A DNA stretch of 64,000 bases. Origin: Verrucomicrobiota bacterium. GTDB taxonomy: Bacteria > Verrucomicrobiota > Verrucomicrobiia > Chthoniobacterales > Terrimicrobiaceae. The notes beneath the pieces are model-generated. The model did not search any database. It saw nothing but the letters and a program-made list of their open reading frames with translations, and was not told where the DNA came from. The position numbers and the translations under genes are program-made. Shown here piece by piece: positions 33,952 through 42,818 of this stretch. The stretch is from contig JAPLTG010000035.1 in NCBI GenBank assembly GCA_026398255.1, forward strand, positions 39,040 through 103,039, given 5' to 3'. The first letter of the stretch is position 1. Each line of letters opens with the position of its first letter.

Positions 33952-36141
33952 TCAGGCTGCGACTTGGTGGGAGGGGTCCCCGGCTTGAGTCATGGGCGGC
34001 GTGATGATGCCGATGTTTTGGATTTCGGTTTGGGCAGGGAGTTCTTGGTAGGCGAGGACATGAATCTTCGGGAGAGAGGGCTCGAAGAAGCGCTTGAAGG
34101 CGAGGCGGAGTTCGGCGCTGAGGATGACGGTTGGCAACAAGCCCTGCTCAGCCATGGAATTGGAGCGGATGGTGAGTTCGCGCAGGAGGTATTGGGCGGT
34201 TTGTGGGTCGAGGGCGAGGGTGGTTTCGAAATGCGAGCGCTGGATGCGGGTGATGAGGGTTTGCTCCATGCGGGGATCGAGTGTGACGGCTTTGATCTGG
34301 CCGGGTTCGGATTCGTATTGGGCGATGAAATAGGTGCCGAGGCGCTTGCGGACTTGCTCGGAGAGTTCGTCGGGGTTTTTGGTGACGGTGGCGTAGTCGG
34401 CGACGGTTTCGAGGATGAGGGGGAGGTTTTTGATGGGCACGCCCTCGCGGAGGAGGTTTTGGAGGACGCGTTGGATGATGCCGAGATTGACGAGATCGGG
34501 GAGGAGTTCGGCGATGAGTGAGGGGTTGGTTTCCTTCACGCGGTCGATGAGGCCTTGGACTTCCTGGCGGCTGAGAATCAAGTGGGCGCTTTGTTTGAGG
34601 GACTCGGCGAGGTGGGTGATGAGGACCGAGACAGCATCAACGACGCTGTAGCCGTTGATCTCGGCGGTGCGTTTTTCCTCCTCGGCGATCCAGACGGCTT
34701 CGATGCCGAAGACGGGTTCGCGGGTGGGGACGCCTTTGAGGGTGATGTGGCTGCCGCTGACATTCATCGCGAGCCAGCGGTTCGGGATGACGGTCGCGTG
34801 GGCGATGGATTTGCCGCGAAGGAGGAAGCGGTATTCGTTCGGCTCGAGTTCTAGGCTGTCGCGGATGGCGATGGGCGGGATGACCATGCCATTGTCGCGG
34901 GCGAAGCCTTTGCGGACGCCGGTGATGCGGTCGAGGAGGTCGCCGCCTTGGGTTTTGTCGGCGAGCCGGAGAAGGCCGTAGCCGACCTCGATGGAGAGGA
35001 TTTCGGTTTCGATGAGTTTGTGGAAATCCTCGGGAGATTTGCCGTCGCCGCCACCTTGGGCGCCGGCTGGGGATGCTCCGCCGCCAGCGGCCGGTCGGGA
35101 GCCTCCGGGAGCGGGGAGGGCGAGTCTGCCGCCGGGCCCTAATTTTTCCTCGGTGGCGGTGGCGTTTTTCTTGAGCATGTAGGCCATAGCTCCTGTGATG
35201 GCGCCGAGAAGCAGGAATGGAATCGGGGGCATTCCTGGCACAAAAGCCATCGCCGTGATGAGGCCAGAGCAAATGCCAACGGCGCGAGGGTAGGCTCCGA
35301 GTTGCTGGCCGATTTGCCCGCCGAGGCTGGTTTCGCCTTGGGCGCGGGTGACGAGCAAGCCGGCGGCGACGGAAATGACGAGGGCGGGAACTTGGGAGAC
35401 AAGGCCGTCACCGATCGAGAGGAGGGTGTATTTCTCGAGCGCGGCTTCGATGGGCATGCCTTTCTGGAGCATTCCGATGCCGAAGCCGCCGACGACATTG
35501 ATGATGGTGATGAGAATGCCCGCGACGGCATCGCCTCGGACGAACTTGCTGGCACCGTCCATCGCGCCGTAGAAGTCGGCTTCTTTTTGGACCTTGAGTC
35601 GGCGGCTGGTGGCAGTGAGTTCATCGATGATGCCGGCGTTGAGTTCGGCATCGATGGCCATTTGTTTGCCTGGCATGGCGTCCAAAGTGAAACGGGCGGC
35701 GACCTCAGCGATACGGCCTGCACCCTTCGTGATCACGATGAAATTGATAATGACCAGGATGATGAAAACCACCGCGCCGACGAGGTAGTTTCCTTGGATC
35801 AGAACCTTTCCGAACGCCTCGATGACATGACCGGCGTAGCCATCGAGCAGGATGAGGCGGGTGGAGGCGATGTTGAGCGCGAGGCGCAGCAGCGTGACGG
35901 CGAGGAGGATCGTGGGGAAGGCCGAAAACTCGGGTGGATCCTTCACATAGATGATGACGAGGAGGATCATCAGCGAGATGCCGATGTTCACAGAGAGGAA
36001 AAAATCCAGAGCCCAAGTGGGTATGGGCACGACCAGAAGCAGAACAATGCCAAAGAGGCCGAGCGTGAAGATGAGATCCGATTGCTTGAGCAATCGGCTC
36101 CACGGAGATGGGTTTGCGCTATCGACTGTGGGATTGGCCAT
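33952..36141 (-). CDS. flhA: flagellar type III export gate protein FlhA
   Basis: FlhA forms the nonameric ring of the flagellar export gate. The 729-residue protein has eight membrane segments in its N-terminal half, with the FHIPEP hallmarks PTILLAVTLLRLALNIASTR and DAMPGKQMAIDAELNAG. A Gly/Ala/Pro-rich linker at about residues 335-370 precedes the cytosolic chaperone-binding domain, which is slightly longer than usual. It is the last gene of the flagellar run, 12 nt after flhB. Confidence 0.97.
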   Translation of the reverse strand: MANPTVDSANPSPWSRLLKQSDLIFTLGLFGIVLLLVVPIPTWALDFFLSVNIGISLMILLVIIYVKDPPEFSAFPTILLAVTLLRLALNIASTRLILLDGYAGHVIEAFGKVLIQGNYLVGAVVFIILVIINFIVITKGAGRIAEVAARFTLDAMPGKQMAIDAELNAGIIDELTATSRRLKVQKEADFYGAMDGASKFVRGDAVAGILITIINVVGGFGIGMLQKGMPIEAALEKYTLLSIGDGLVSQVPALVISVAAGLLVTRAQGETSLGGQIGQQLGAYPRAVGICSGLITAMAFVPGMPPIPFLLLGAITGAMAYMLKKNATATEEKLGPGGRLALPAPGGSRPAAGGGASPAGAQGGGDGKSPEDFHKLIETEILSIEVGYGLLRLADKTQGGDLLDRITGVRKGFARDNGMVIPPIAIRDSLELEPNEYRFLLRGKSIAHATVIPNRWLAMNVSGSHITLKGVPTREPVFGIEAVWIAEEEKRTAEINGYSVVDAVSVLITHLAESLKQSAHLILSRQEVQGLIDRVKETNPSLIAELLPDLVNLGIIQRVLQNLLREGVPIKNLPLILETVADYATVTKNPDELSEQVRKRLGTYFIAQYESEPGQIKAVTLDPRMEQTLITRIQRSHFETTLALDPQTAQYLLRELTIRSNSMAEQGLLPTVILSAELRLAFKRFFEPSLPKIHVLAYQELPAQTEIQNIGIITPPMTQAGDPSHQVAA

Positions 36142-36153
36142 TCTCTAAGGGCG

Positions 36154-37248
36154 TCAGGATTTCAGGCGGCGGGATTTGAGTTGGTAGAAGTAGTAGCGGT
36201 GGGTGCGGTAGACATAGCCGAGAATCTCGGCGATGGCTTGATAAAGTTGGGAGGGGATGGGTTTGCCGACCTGACCGAATTTGAAGAGCGCGCGGGCGAT
36301 GGGTTTGTTTTCGACCGTGGGAACTTCGAATTTCGCACCGATGGATTTGATGCGTTGGGCGAAGCTGTTGTGGCCCTTGGCGAGGACGACCGGGGCGGAG
36401 TCCACGCCGCGCTCGTATTTGAGGGCGACGGCGTAGTGGGTCGGGTTCGTGATGATCACATCGGCTTGCGGCACATCGGCGAGCATTTGGCGTTGGAGGA
36501 GGCGTCGGGCCATGGCGCGCTGGGCCATTTTCACATTCGGGTCGCCTTGGGCCTGGCGTTGTTCGTCCTTGATCTCCTGCTTGGTCATCATCAAGTCCTT
36601 CTCGGTCTTTTTGAGTTGGTAGAGGTAGTGGAGAAGCGCCAGGCCGCTCATGGCGATCGCGAGACGGAAAAAGAGCATGAGGCTCGAGTCGTAGATGAAT
36701 GATCCGAGTCGAAAAATGGGGACGGGGGTGAAAAAAATCGGGTCGGTGAGGACATCGTGGACGCCGGTGTAAATGAGTGCGGCGACGATGAGACATTTTC
36801 CAAGGTCGATGACCATTTTCACCAATCCCTGCTTGCTGAAGACGCGCTGAAATCCGGTGACGGGATTGAGCTTGTCGAATTTCGCCTCAACAACCTCCGG
36901 GGTGGCTTTGAAGCGGCTTTGAAGTCCCCCGGCAAGAATGCTGGCGACGGTGGTGGCAGCAAGCATCGGAAGGAGCAATCCGAAGAGCATGAGAAAACCC
37001 ATCATGATCCACTGGGGGAGCGCATGGCTGACGATTTCATATTTTTCGAGATTCCCCAGAACGCTGGCGACGAATTCGGTGATGAAGCGGGATTGGTCGC
37101 CGAGGGTGAAAAGCAAAACGAAATAAGCGGCGATGAGGCCGAAGACCATTTGGATCTCGGCGGCTTGGGCGAATTGGCCTTTATTGTGGGAGTCCGAGAG
37201 TTTTTTGTCTGTCGGTTTCTCTGTGGCGTTGTCGTTTTGCTCGGCCAT
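36154..37248 (-). CDS. flhB: flagellar export switch protein FlhB
   Basis: FlhB switches export from rod-hook to filament substrates by self-cleavage. The 364-residue protein has four N-terminal membrane helices and the autocleavage motif in VIITNPTHYAVALKYERG near residue 270. The sequence GHNSFAQRIKSIGAKFEVP and the C-terminal tail follow. The N-terminus has the typical polar start (KPTDKKLSDSHNKGQFAQA). It lies 7 nt after fliR and before flhA. Confidence 0.97.
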   Translation of the reverse strand: MAEQNDNATEKPTDKKLSDSHNKGQFAQAAEIQMVFGLIAAYFVLLFTLGDQSRFITEFVASVLGNLEKYEIVSHALPQWIMMGFLMLFGLLLPMLAATTVASILAGGLQSRFKATPEVVEAKFDKLNPVTGFQRVFSKQGLVKMVIDLGKCLIVAALIYTGVHDVLTDPIFFTPVPIFRLGSFIYDSSLMLFFRLAIAMSGLALLHYLYQLKKTEKDLMMTKQEIKDEQRQAQGDPNVKMAQRAMARRLLQRQMLADVPQADVIITNPTHYAVALKYERGVDSAPVVLAKGHNSFAQRIKSIGAKFEVPTVENKPIARALFKFGQVGKPIPSQLYQAIAEILGYVYRTHRYYFYQLKSRRLKS

Positions 37249-37255
37249 GGCGGGG

Positions 37256-38014
37256 TCAGCGGAGGAAGCGCAGCATCGTCTCGGGCAGTTGCTGCATATC
37301 GCGGAGGATGTATTGCACGGTGAGGCCGAGCGTCATCGCAAAAACGGTCAGACCGGCGAGGATTTGGACGGGGAAGCTCAGGATGAAAACATTGAGGCTC
37401 GGCGCGGCACGGCCGAGGACCGAGAAGCACATATTGACGAGAAAGCTGATCGCCAGAAGCGGTGCGGAGATTTGAATTCCCAGGAGAAAAACCCGCCCGC
37501 TGGCGGCGATGACCTCGTTGATCGATTGGGGATCGAAAATCGCGTTGGGTGGGAAAATTTCAAAACTCCGGGCGAATGCGACGAGGCAATATTGGTAGGC
37601 TCCGGTTACCAGAAAAAGCACCAAGCCGAAGGACTGCAGCATGGTGTTAGGGGGAGTAGCGGAGTTTCGTGTGATGGGGTCGATATTCGAACTGAGGGAG
37701 AGCCCGACTTGGACCGCGATGATTTCACCTGCCATTTCCAAAGCGTAGAGCAGGAATCGGACCGCAAATCCGAGCAAGAGGCCGGTGAGGACTTCGTGGA
37801 TAACCTCGCTGACGAGCAAAAACCAGTGGGCTGGAACGCCGCCGAAATTCCCAAAGATGGGAGCGAGAAGGTAGGCGATCATTGCCGCGATCCCAATCCT
37901 CACGGGTGGGGGAATCATGCTCCCTGAAAAGACGGGCATAACGAGAAACATCCCGGAGGCTCTGAGAAAAATGAGCATGCCGGGGTAGATGTCCTCGATG
38001 CGGATCGTGATCAT
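37256..38014 (-). CDS. fliR: flagellar export protein FliR
   Basis: FliR is part of the FliPQR core that forms the export channel. The 252-residue protein has about six membrane segments. AMIAYLLAPIFGNFGGVPAH and the conserved GLLLGFAVRFLLYALEMAGE near residues 80-100 are visible, as is LLAISFLVNMCFSVLGRAAP. The start overlaps the fliQ stop by 4 nt. Confidence 0.95.
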   Translation of the reverse strand: MITIRIEDIYPGMLIFLRASGMFLVMPVFSGSMIPPPVRIGIAAMIAYLLAPIFGNFGGVPAHWFLLVSEVIHEVLTGLLLGFAVRFLLYALEMAGEIIAVQVGLSLSSNIDPITRNSATPPNTMLQSFGLVLFLVTGAYQYCLVAFARSFEIFPPNAIFDPQSINEVIAASGRVFLLGIQISAPLLAISFLVNMCFSVLGRAAPSLNVFILSFPVQILAGLTVFAMTLGLTVQYILRDMQQLPETMLRFLR

Positions 38015-38280
38015 CGCGTCATCTCTGGGATTTTATTGAGGAAGAAAATCGTAAACTGCATCAACTGGCGGAGCATCCATGGAGCTCCAACGATGATGAC
38101 GGCTCCGATGGCGATGAGTTTCGGGGCGAAGCTGAGAGTGGGTTCCTGAATACTGGTGATGGCTTGGAGGAGGCTCACGGCCACGCCGACCACGAGAGCC
38201 GCTAAAATCACTGGTGTCATCACGGTCAGCGAGACAGTGATGAGCGAGCGGAGCATCTCGATAGCGGTTTCTTGGTTCAT
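38011..38280 (-). CDS. fliQ: flagellar export protein FliQ
   Basis: FliQ is the small two-helix subunit of the FliPQR export gate. The 89-residue product is the standard length. VVGVAVSLLQAITSIQEPTL followed by SFAPKLIAI is the family signature. It overlaps both fliP and fliR by 4 nt. Confidence 0.96.
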   Translation of the reverse strand: MNQETAIEMLRSLITVSLTVMTPVILAALVVGVAVSLLQAITSIQEPTLSFAPKLIAIGAVIIVGAPWMLRQLMQFTIFFLNKIPEMTR

Positions 38281-39116
38281 GCGGCGAAACTTTGGACGAG
38301 CGAGCGGATCACGAGCTGCCAGCCATCCACCAGCACGAACAAAAGCAATTTCAGCGGGAGAGCGACCATGGTTGGGGGCATCATCATCATGCCCATCGAC
38401 ATGAGGGTGGAGGCGACTAGGAAGTCGATCACCAGGAATGGAATGAAAATCAGGAAGCCCATTTGAAAGGCCGTGCGAAGTTCGCTCACCACGAATGCGG
38501 GCAGAACAACTCGCATGGGCAGGTCGTTGACAGCCGTGCGTCCCATTCCCGCGAGATCGAGGAAGAAATCGACCTCGCCTGGGCGGGTCTGGCGGAGCAT
38601 GAAGGTGCGGATCGGCGCAATCGCGCGGTCCATGGCCTCATTGGAATCGATTTGTTCATTCATGTAGGGCGTGAGTGCCTGGGATTGGATATCCTGCCAG
38701 ACGGGGGCCATGATGAAAAAAGTCAGGAAAAGCGAGAGTCCGATGAGGAGTTGATTGGCCGGGGCGCTGGGCACGCCCAGTGCGGTGCGGACAAAGCCGA
38801 GAACAATCACGATACGGGTGAAACTCGTCATGAGCATGATGAGTGATGGCGCCAGAGTGAGGAGCGTCATCACCACTACGATTTGGATCGCGGTGCTGAG
38901 ATTTTGACGCTCGTTGCCGTTGCCGATTTGCAAATTGACTAGGGGGGTGGGAATCGAGGGAACCGATGGGGGCCGAGGGGCGGTGGGGGCAGCAGGGGCG
39001 GACGGAGCGATCGGCGCGCTCGGAGTTGTGGGGGTTTGGGCAAACGAGTGGAGCGTTCCGCCGAGCAGAACGAGAACCATCAAAAGAAGTCGGGAAATTT
39101 TACGGACTGGGATCAT
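38277..39116 (-). CDS. fliP: flagellar export protein FliP
   Basis: FliP is the pentameric core of the flagellar export channel. The 279-residue precursor starts with a signal peptide and a Pro/Ala/Thr-rich spacer (TPSAPIAPSAPAAPTAPRPP). The family stretches follow: TLAPSLIMLMTSFTRIVIVL, FLTFFIMAPVWQDIQSQALT and FQMGFLIFIPFLVIDFLVAS. It overlaps fliO and fliQ by 4 nt each. Confidence 0.97.
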   Translation of the reverse strand: MIPVRKISRLLLMVLVLLGGTLHSFAQTPTTPSAPIAPSAPAAPTAPRPPSVPSIPTPLVNLQIGNGNERQNLSTAIQIVVVMTLLTLAPSLIMLMTSFTRIVIVLGFVRTALGVPSAPANQLLIGLSLFLTFFIMAPVWQDIQSQALTPYMNEQIDSNEAMDRAIAPIRTFMLRQTRPGEVDFFLDLAGMGRTAVNDLPMRVVLPAFVVSELRTAFQMGFLIFIPFLVIDFLVASTLMSMGMMMMPPTMVALPLKLLLFVLVDGWQLVIRSLVQSFAA

Positions 39117-39640
39117 GAACGGGGCGCTTGGTTTTCGACGGAGCCCATCATTGTGCTGAAATCTGCCGGGGCCGTGGTCGAGTCGAGGGGGCAGAGGTAG
39201 TCGATTTGGCCGGGGGTCACACCGAGAAGCATGCGGGTGTCTTCGTAGCCGACGACGAGAAGGTATTGTTTGTTGCCGAGCGGGCGGGTTTCCAGGACTT
39301 GGAGTTTGCGGTCGGAAGCGAGGCCTTTTCGGAGCGGAAGGCCGAATTTTATAAAATAGAGAGCGCCTCCGGCCAGCGCGGCGAAAAAAGTAAGGTAGCC
39401 GAGCATCCGGCCCAAGGAATCAAAGTCTGGCGCGGGCGGACGGACGGGTTGGTTTTTTTCCGGGGCAGCAACGGCAGGCTGGGCTGGGGCGGGATCCGAG
39501 GATTTGGGTTCGGGAGATTCGGTGGTGGAGCTTGCGTGCGATGCCGGAGCCGCTCCCGCCGATTCTGTCGCCTTGAGAGAAGCTGGTAAGAGACACGCGA
39601 GGGCCGCCGCGAGGGCGAACCGCCACGGCAAGTTTCTCAT
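39113..39640 (-). CDS. fliO: flagellar biosynthesis protein FliO
   Basis: FliO helps assemble the FliPQR gate. The 175-residue protein has a signal peptide, a Pro/Ala/Ser-rich periplasmic stretch and one membrane segment at about residues 83-103 (LGYLTFFAALAGGALYFIKF). A small cytosolic domain follows with LQVLETRPLGNKQYLLVVGY, typical of FliO. Position between fliN and fliP supports the call. Confidence 0.9.
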   Translation of the reverse strand: MRNLPWRFALAAALACLLPASLKATESAGAAPASHASSTTESPEPKSSDPAPAQPAVAAPEKNQPVRPPAPDFDSLGRMLGYLTFFAALAGGALYFIKFGLPLRKGLASDRKLQVLETRPLGNKQYLLVVGYEDTRMLLGVTPGQIDYLCPLDSTTAPADFSTMMGSVENQAPRS

Positions 39641-39897
39641 GCCGATTCTCCGACGATCTGCGTGATTTTGATGCCGAAGTTTTCCTCGACGACAACGACC
39701 TCACCTCGGGCGATCAATTTGTCGTTCACATAAAGGCCGACGGGTTCGCTGGCCAATTGGTCGAGTTGGAGAACGGTTCCTTCGCCGAGTTCCACAACAT
39801 CCCTCATGGGCAACATGCAGGAGCCGATGCGGACCGAGAGGTCGACTTTGACATCGAGAATGACATTCAGGTTCTTGGATTCGGTGGCGGAGCTCAT
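39637..39897 (-). CDS. fliN: flagellar motor switch protein FliN
   Basis: FliN forms the lower C-ring of the flagellar switch. The 86-residue protein consists of the SpoA (surface presentation) domain alone, LDVKVDLSVRIGSCMLPMRD with GTVLQLDQLASEPVGLYVND and ARGEVVVVEENFGIKI. It is shorter than enteric FliN, lacking the variable N-terminus. It overlaps fliM and fliO by 4 nt. Confidence 0.95.
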   Translation of the reverse strand: MSSATESKNLNVILDVKVDLSVRIGSCMLPMRDVVELGEGTVLQLDQLASEPVGLYVNDKLIARGEVVVVEENFGIKITQIVGESA

Positions 39898-40898
39898 GAT
39901 TTGGTGGCGTTTTTAAATTCGGAAGAGATTTGGATGGCGACATGGCCGTTTTCCGATCCGGCTTGGGCGATGAATCGGGGGGCGTTGGCAATGCGCACGC
40001 GGGTATTTGCCAGGGTGGACTTTGGCATTTCCAGGACATCGCCGGCTCGGAGCGCCAGGATATCACTCACGCTGACTTGAGGAATCTCCCAGTCGGCGAC
40101 CAAGGGGACGGCGATCTGGTTGTAGGACGAGCGCCATTGTTGGGGCTTCGAGTCCGGGGTGGTTTGCATCTCTCGCGAGCGCTGGGCGTGAATGGTTTTC
40201 ACGATTGGCTCGAGCATGTTGTAGGGAATGCCTAATTGGATTTGCTCGGGAGTATCGCCGGCAAGGGCCTCGATGGTGAGGACGAGCGTGACGGCATCGG
40301 ACGAGCAGACTTGGAGGAAACGCGGGTTGTTTTCATGGCCGATTTGGCGGCCGGTGTATTGGCGTTCGTCTTTCCATTGCCGGCACCATTCTTGAACGAT
40401 GATGTCGACAATTTCCTCTAGAAGGGCGACCTCGATTTCTGTAAGGTAGCGTTCATCCTCTTCGGAGGACATACCGCGACCGCCGAGCATGCGGTTTGTC
40501 ATGCTGATGGCGAGCTTGGGGCTGATTTCTAGGATTCCGATGCCGGATAACTGATCGACCTTGAACAGCGAAATGTGGGTCGGGTTTTTCATCGACTCCG
40601 AGAATTTCGCGTAGGGCATCGTGGTCAGGCGGGAGAGTTTAAGGCTCATGTCCGCTCGGAGGAGTGAGGAAAAACGGGCCGAAATCGTCGAGATGAATCC
40701 CGTGTGGATCGTGCGAAGGCGACGTAATTCCGCCTCGGCCAGATGGATCGGCGTGCGAAAATCAAAGGTCTTTGGCGCCACGGGATTCGATTTCGGAAAG
40801 CGTTCGCCATCCGAGCGAAAAATCATCTTGGAATCGATCGAGCCTGCCGCTTCGGCGACAAGTTGGTCGATGTCGGATTGGTTCATTGGGCCAGCCAT
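39894..40898 (-). CDS. fliM: flagellar motor switch protein FliM
   Basis: FliM links phospho-CheY binding to the C-ring. The 334-residue protein has the N-terminal CheY-binding helix MNQSDIDQLVAEA at residues 4-16. The middle domain contains FISTISARFSSLLRADMSLK and the GGRGMSSEEDERYLTEIE segment. A C-terminal SpoA domain begins near residue 245 (VPLVADWEIPQVSVSDILAL). It is separated from fliL by 21 nt and overlaps fliN by 4 nt. The retained CheY helix implies a chemotaxis-controlled motor. Confidence 0.95.
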   Translation of the reverse strand: MAGPMNQSDIDQLVAEAAGSIDSKMIFRSDGERFPKSNPVAPKTFDFRTPIHLAEAELRRLRTIHTGFISTISARFSSLLRADMSLKLSRLTTMPYAKFSESMKNPTHISLFKVDQLSGIGILEISPKLAISMTNRMLGGRGMSSEEDERYLTEIEVALLEEIVDIIVQEWCRQWKDERQYTGRQIGHENNPRFLQVCSSDAVTLVLTIEALAGDTPEQIQLGIPYNMLEPIVKTIHAQRSREMQTTPDSKPQQWRSSYNQIAVPLVADWEIPQVSVSDILALRAGDVLEMPKSTLANTRVRIANAPRFIAQAGSENGHVAIQISSEFKNATKS

Positions 40899-40919
40899 AA
40901 CTTGATTTGGGGAAGTAAA

Positions 40920-41459
40920 TTACTGAATGAGAAATTCAGTGAAGTAGATTTGATCAATCACCTCACCTCCAAGGACATTGTTGAATCGAGTGATGAGGCC
41001 TTTGCGAACCACTTCGCGGCCGTTGGCACCATCGAGGGCGTCCAGTGATTGGGTCGAAAGAACAGTAATCGCAGCGTCTTTAAGCGAGCCTTTGCTGTCC
41101 TCGATGACTTTAGTAATGTCCTTATCGGAACTGGCGATGATGAAGTTGGTGCGGAGGTAACGGGAATTTCCAGATCCCGCGAGATTCACAACAATCCCAC
41201 CGAATTCAACGGTGTGCTCACCAGGAGGTTTCACGCCGCCATGAGAATCTTTCTTGGATTTGGCAGAACTCTCGGTTTTGGAGTGATCAGCCCCGCCGCC
41301 TGACGCTGACTTGAGTTTCGGTATGATGAGAAACTCCATCACCCCATAACAAAGTGCGGGCACGAGCAGGATCACCACGATGATGGGGATCAGCGCGTTG
41401 CTGGATTTTTTAGAGGAACCTCCGGAGGCCGGGATTGTTTCGGATTCGTTTGCTGCCAT
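40920..41459 (-). CDS. fliL: flagellar basal body-associated protein FliL
   Basis: FliL is a single-pass inner-membrane protein that encircles or supports the stator. The 179-residue protein has one membrane helix at about residues 22-44 (ALIPIIVVILLVPALCYGVM). A charged Ser/Lys-rich linker follows, then the periplasmic domain with GGIVVNLAGSGNSRYLRTNF and the C-terminal VIDQIYFTEFLIQ. It lies between flgE and fliM, with a 45-nt gap upstream. Confidence 0.92.
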   Translation of the reverse strand: MAANESETIPASGGSSKKSSNALIPIIVVILLVPALCYGVMEFLIIPKLKSASGGGADHSKTESSAKSKKDSHGGVKPPGEHTVEFGGIVVNLAGSGNSRYLRTNFIIASSDKDITKVIEDSKGSLKDAAITVLSTQSLDALDGANGREVVRKGLITRFNNVLGGEVIDQIYFTEFLIQ

Positions 41460-41504
41460 GGGTGTGTTTTTTAGGGTTGAGACGATTACAAAGAGAGTGT
41501 TTTT

Positions 41505-42293
41505 TTAGCGCTTGAGGTTGACTACTTCTTCCATCACCGAGTCGGAGACTGTAATCACACGCGAGTTCGCCTGAAACGCACGCTGGGCGACAATGAGGTC
41601 GGAGAATTCTTGGGTCAGGTCGACATTCGAGAGTTCGAGTGTGCCTTGGATGATGTCACCTTTAATAGTGGAACCACTATCTTCGGCTCCAGCGGCTAAT
41701 CCAATATTGCTAAACAAGTTGGCGCCTTCTCGCTTTAGGCCATTTGGATTGGCAAAAGTAATCAAATCAAGTTTGCCGCCGGTCACAGGAGTCGGCGATC
41801 CTGCTTTATAAATATTTATCGTTCCATCTTTTGAAAAGCTGAATGCCTCTGCACCTGAAAACGCTGCCGCATTCGCGCCAACTACCAACATGCCGCTATT
41901 TGTTCTAAGAGTCCCTAATTCATCCACTCTAAAATCCCCAGCGCGGGTGTAAAAAGTATTGTTTGCGGCATCCGTGATTTTAAAAAAACCTTGCCCAGAA
42001 ATTCCCAAATCTGTCGGGCCTGCCGTAGTTGTCAGCGCGCCTTGCGTAAATTTTTGCGAAATGCTCGATACACTAGACCCCATGCCGACCTGCATGCCGT
42101 TGAGTCCGCCAACATTTCCATTAGCAGCAGTTGGAGCCCTCATAGTTTCGACAAAACTATCTTGATTTGTAACCCTAGAGGTCTTGAATCCTGTGGAATT
42201 CACATTCGCTATGTTATCGCCGATAACCTCGAGGCTTTTGCTGAAGGTTTTGATACCATTGACGCCGCTGTTGAAGGAATTAAGGAGTGCCAT
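41505..42293 (-). CDS. flgE: flagellar hook protein FlgE, short form
   Basis: FlgE polymerises into the hook. The 262-residue protein starts MALLNSFNSGVNGIKTFSKS with the N-terminal rod-domain motif DNIANVNSTGFKTSRV and ends with LTQEFSDLIVAQRAFQANSR and VMEEVVNLKR. The central region TDLGISGQGFFKITD is present. The length is like FlgG (about 260) rather than enteric FlgE (about 400), so the outer hook domains are reduced. Position after flgD and fliK and the N-terminal sequence favour FlgE. Parts of the gene are visibly more AT-rich than its neighbours. Confidence 0.8.
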   Translation of the reverse strand: MALLNSFNSGVNGIKTFSKSLEVIGDNIANVNSTGFKTSRVTNQDSFVETMRAPTAANGNVGGLNGMQVGMGSSVSSISQKFTQGALTTTAGPTDLGISGQGFFKITDAANNTFYTRAGDFRVDELGTLRTNSGMLVVGANAAAFSGAEAFSFSKDGTINIYKAGSPTPVTGGKLDLITFANPNGLKREGANLFSNIGLAAGAEDSGSTIKGDIIQGTLELSNVDLTQEFSDLIVAQRAFQANSRVITVSDSVMEEVVNLKR

Positions 42294-42299
42294 AGGATT

Positions 42300-42806
42300 T
42301 TAGTTGGTTGATTTTGTTTGAGCTATAGATGATGACCCGTCGGTCGGTAGGACGACAGGGGGCTCCGGTTTCGGAGGTAGGGAAATATTTGTAATAAGCT
42401 TGGGATCGTAGGTTTTGCCGTTGATGACCAAGGCGGGGGCGCCGTTCTTGACGGTGACCGATTCGACAGTTCCTTTGAATTCGCCGGTTGGTGTCGATGG
42501 ATCTTTGACGGTGACCTCGCAACCGAGGTAAAGCGGCGCTGTGGCCATTTGCTGACCACTGGAATACGCGGTGAACGATTGGGACAGACCGCGCATCTGC
42601 TCGAGCGAGGAGAAATTTGCCATCTGGGCGATGAACTCCGTGTCTTTCATGGGGTTCATCGGATCCTGAGCCGTGAGTTGGGTCATCAGGATTTTCATGA
42701 AATCGTCCGCGCCGAGGGTTTTCTGGCCAACATCTCTGGTTTTGGCGGGTCCAGTCATCGGATCTTTGGCTGTTGTGGCGGGGGTTGTAGCGTTGGAGAC
42801 GGTCAT
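42300..42806 (-). CDS. flgD: flagellar hook cap/scaffold protein FlgD
   Basis: FlgD caps the growing hook and is lost after assembly. The 168-residue protein has the conserved N-terminal region LGADDFMKILMTQLTAQDPM followed by NPMKDTEFIAQMANFSSLEQ. The C-terminal part covers an incomplete FLG-fold (YLGCEVTVKDPSTPTGEFKG) and a Pro/Ser tail. It is shorter than the enteric 230 residues, consistent with the short hook protein that follows it by 6 nt. Confidence 0.92.
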   Translation of the reverse strand: MTVSNATTPATTAKDPMTGPAKTRDVGQKTLGADDFMKILMTQLTAQDPMNPMKDTEFIAQMANFSSLEQMRGLSQSFTAYSSGQQMATAPLYLGCEVTVKDPSTPTGEFKGTVESVTVKNGAPALVINGKTYDPKLITNISLPPKPEPPVVLPTDGSSSIAQTKSTN

Positions 42807-42818
42807 GGCAGTAAAAAT

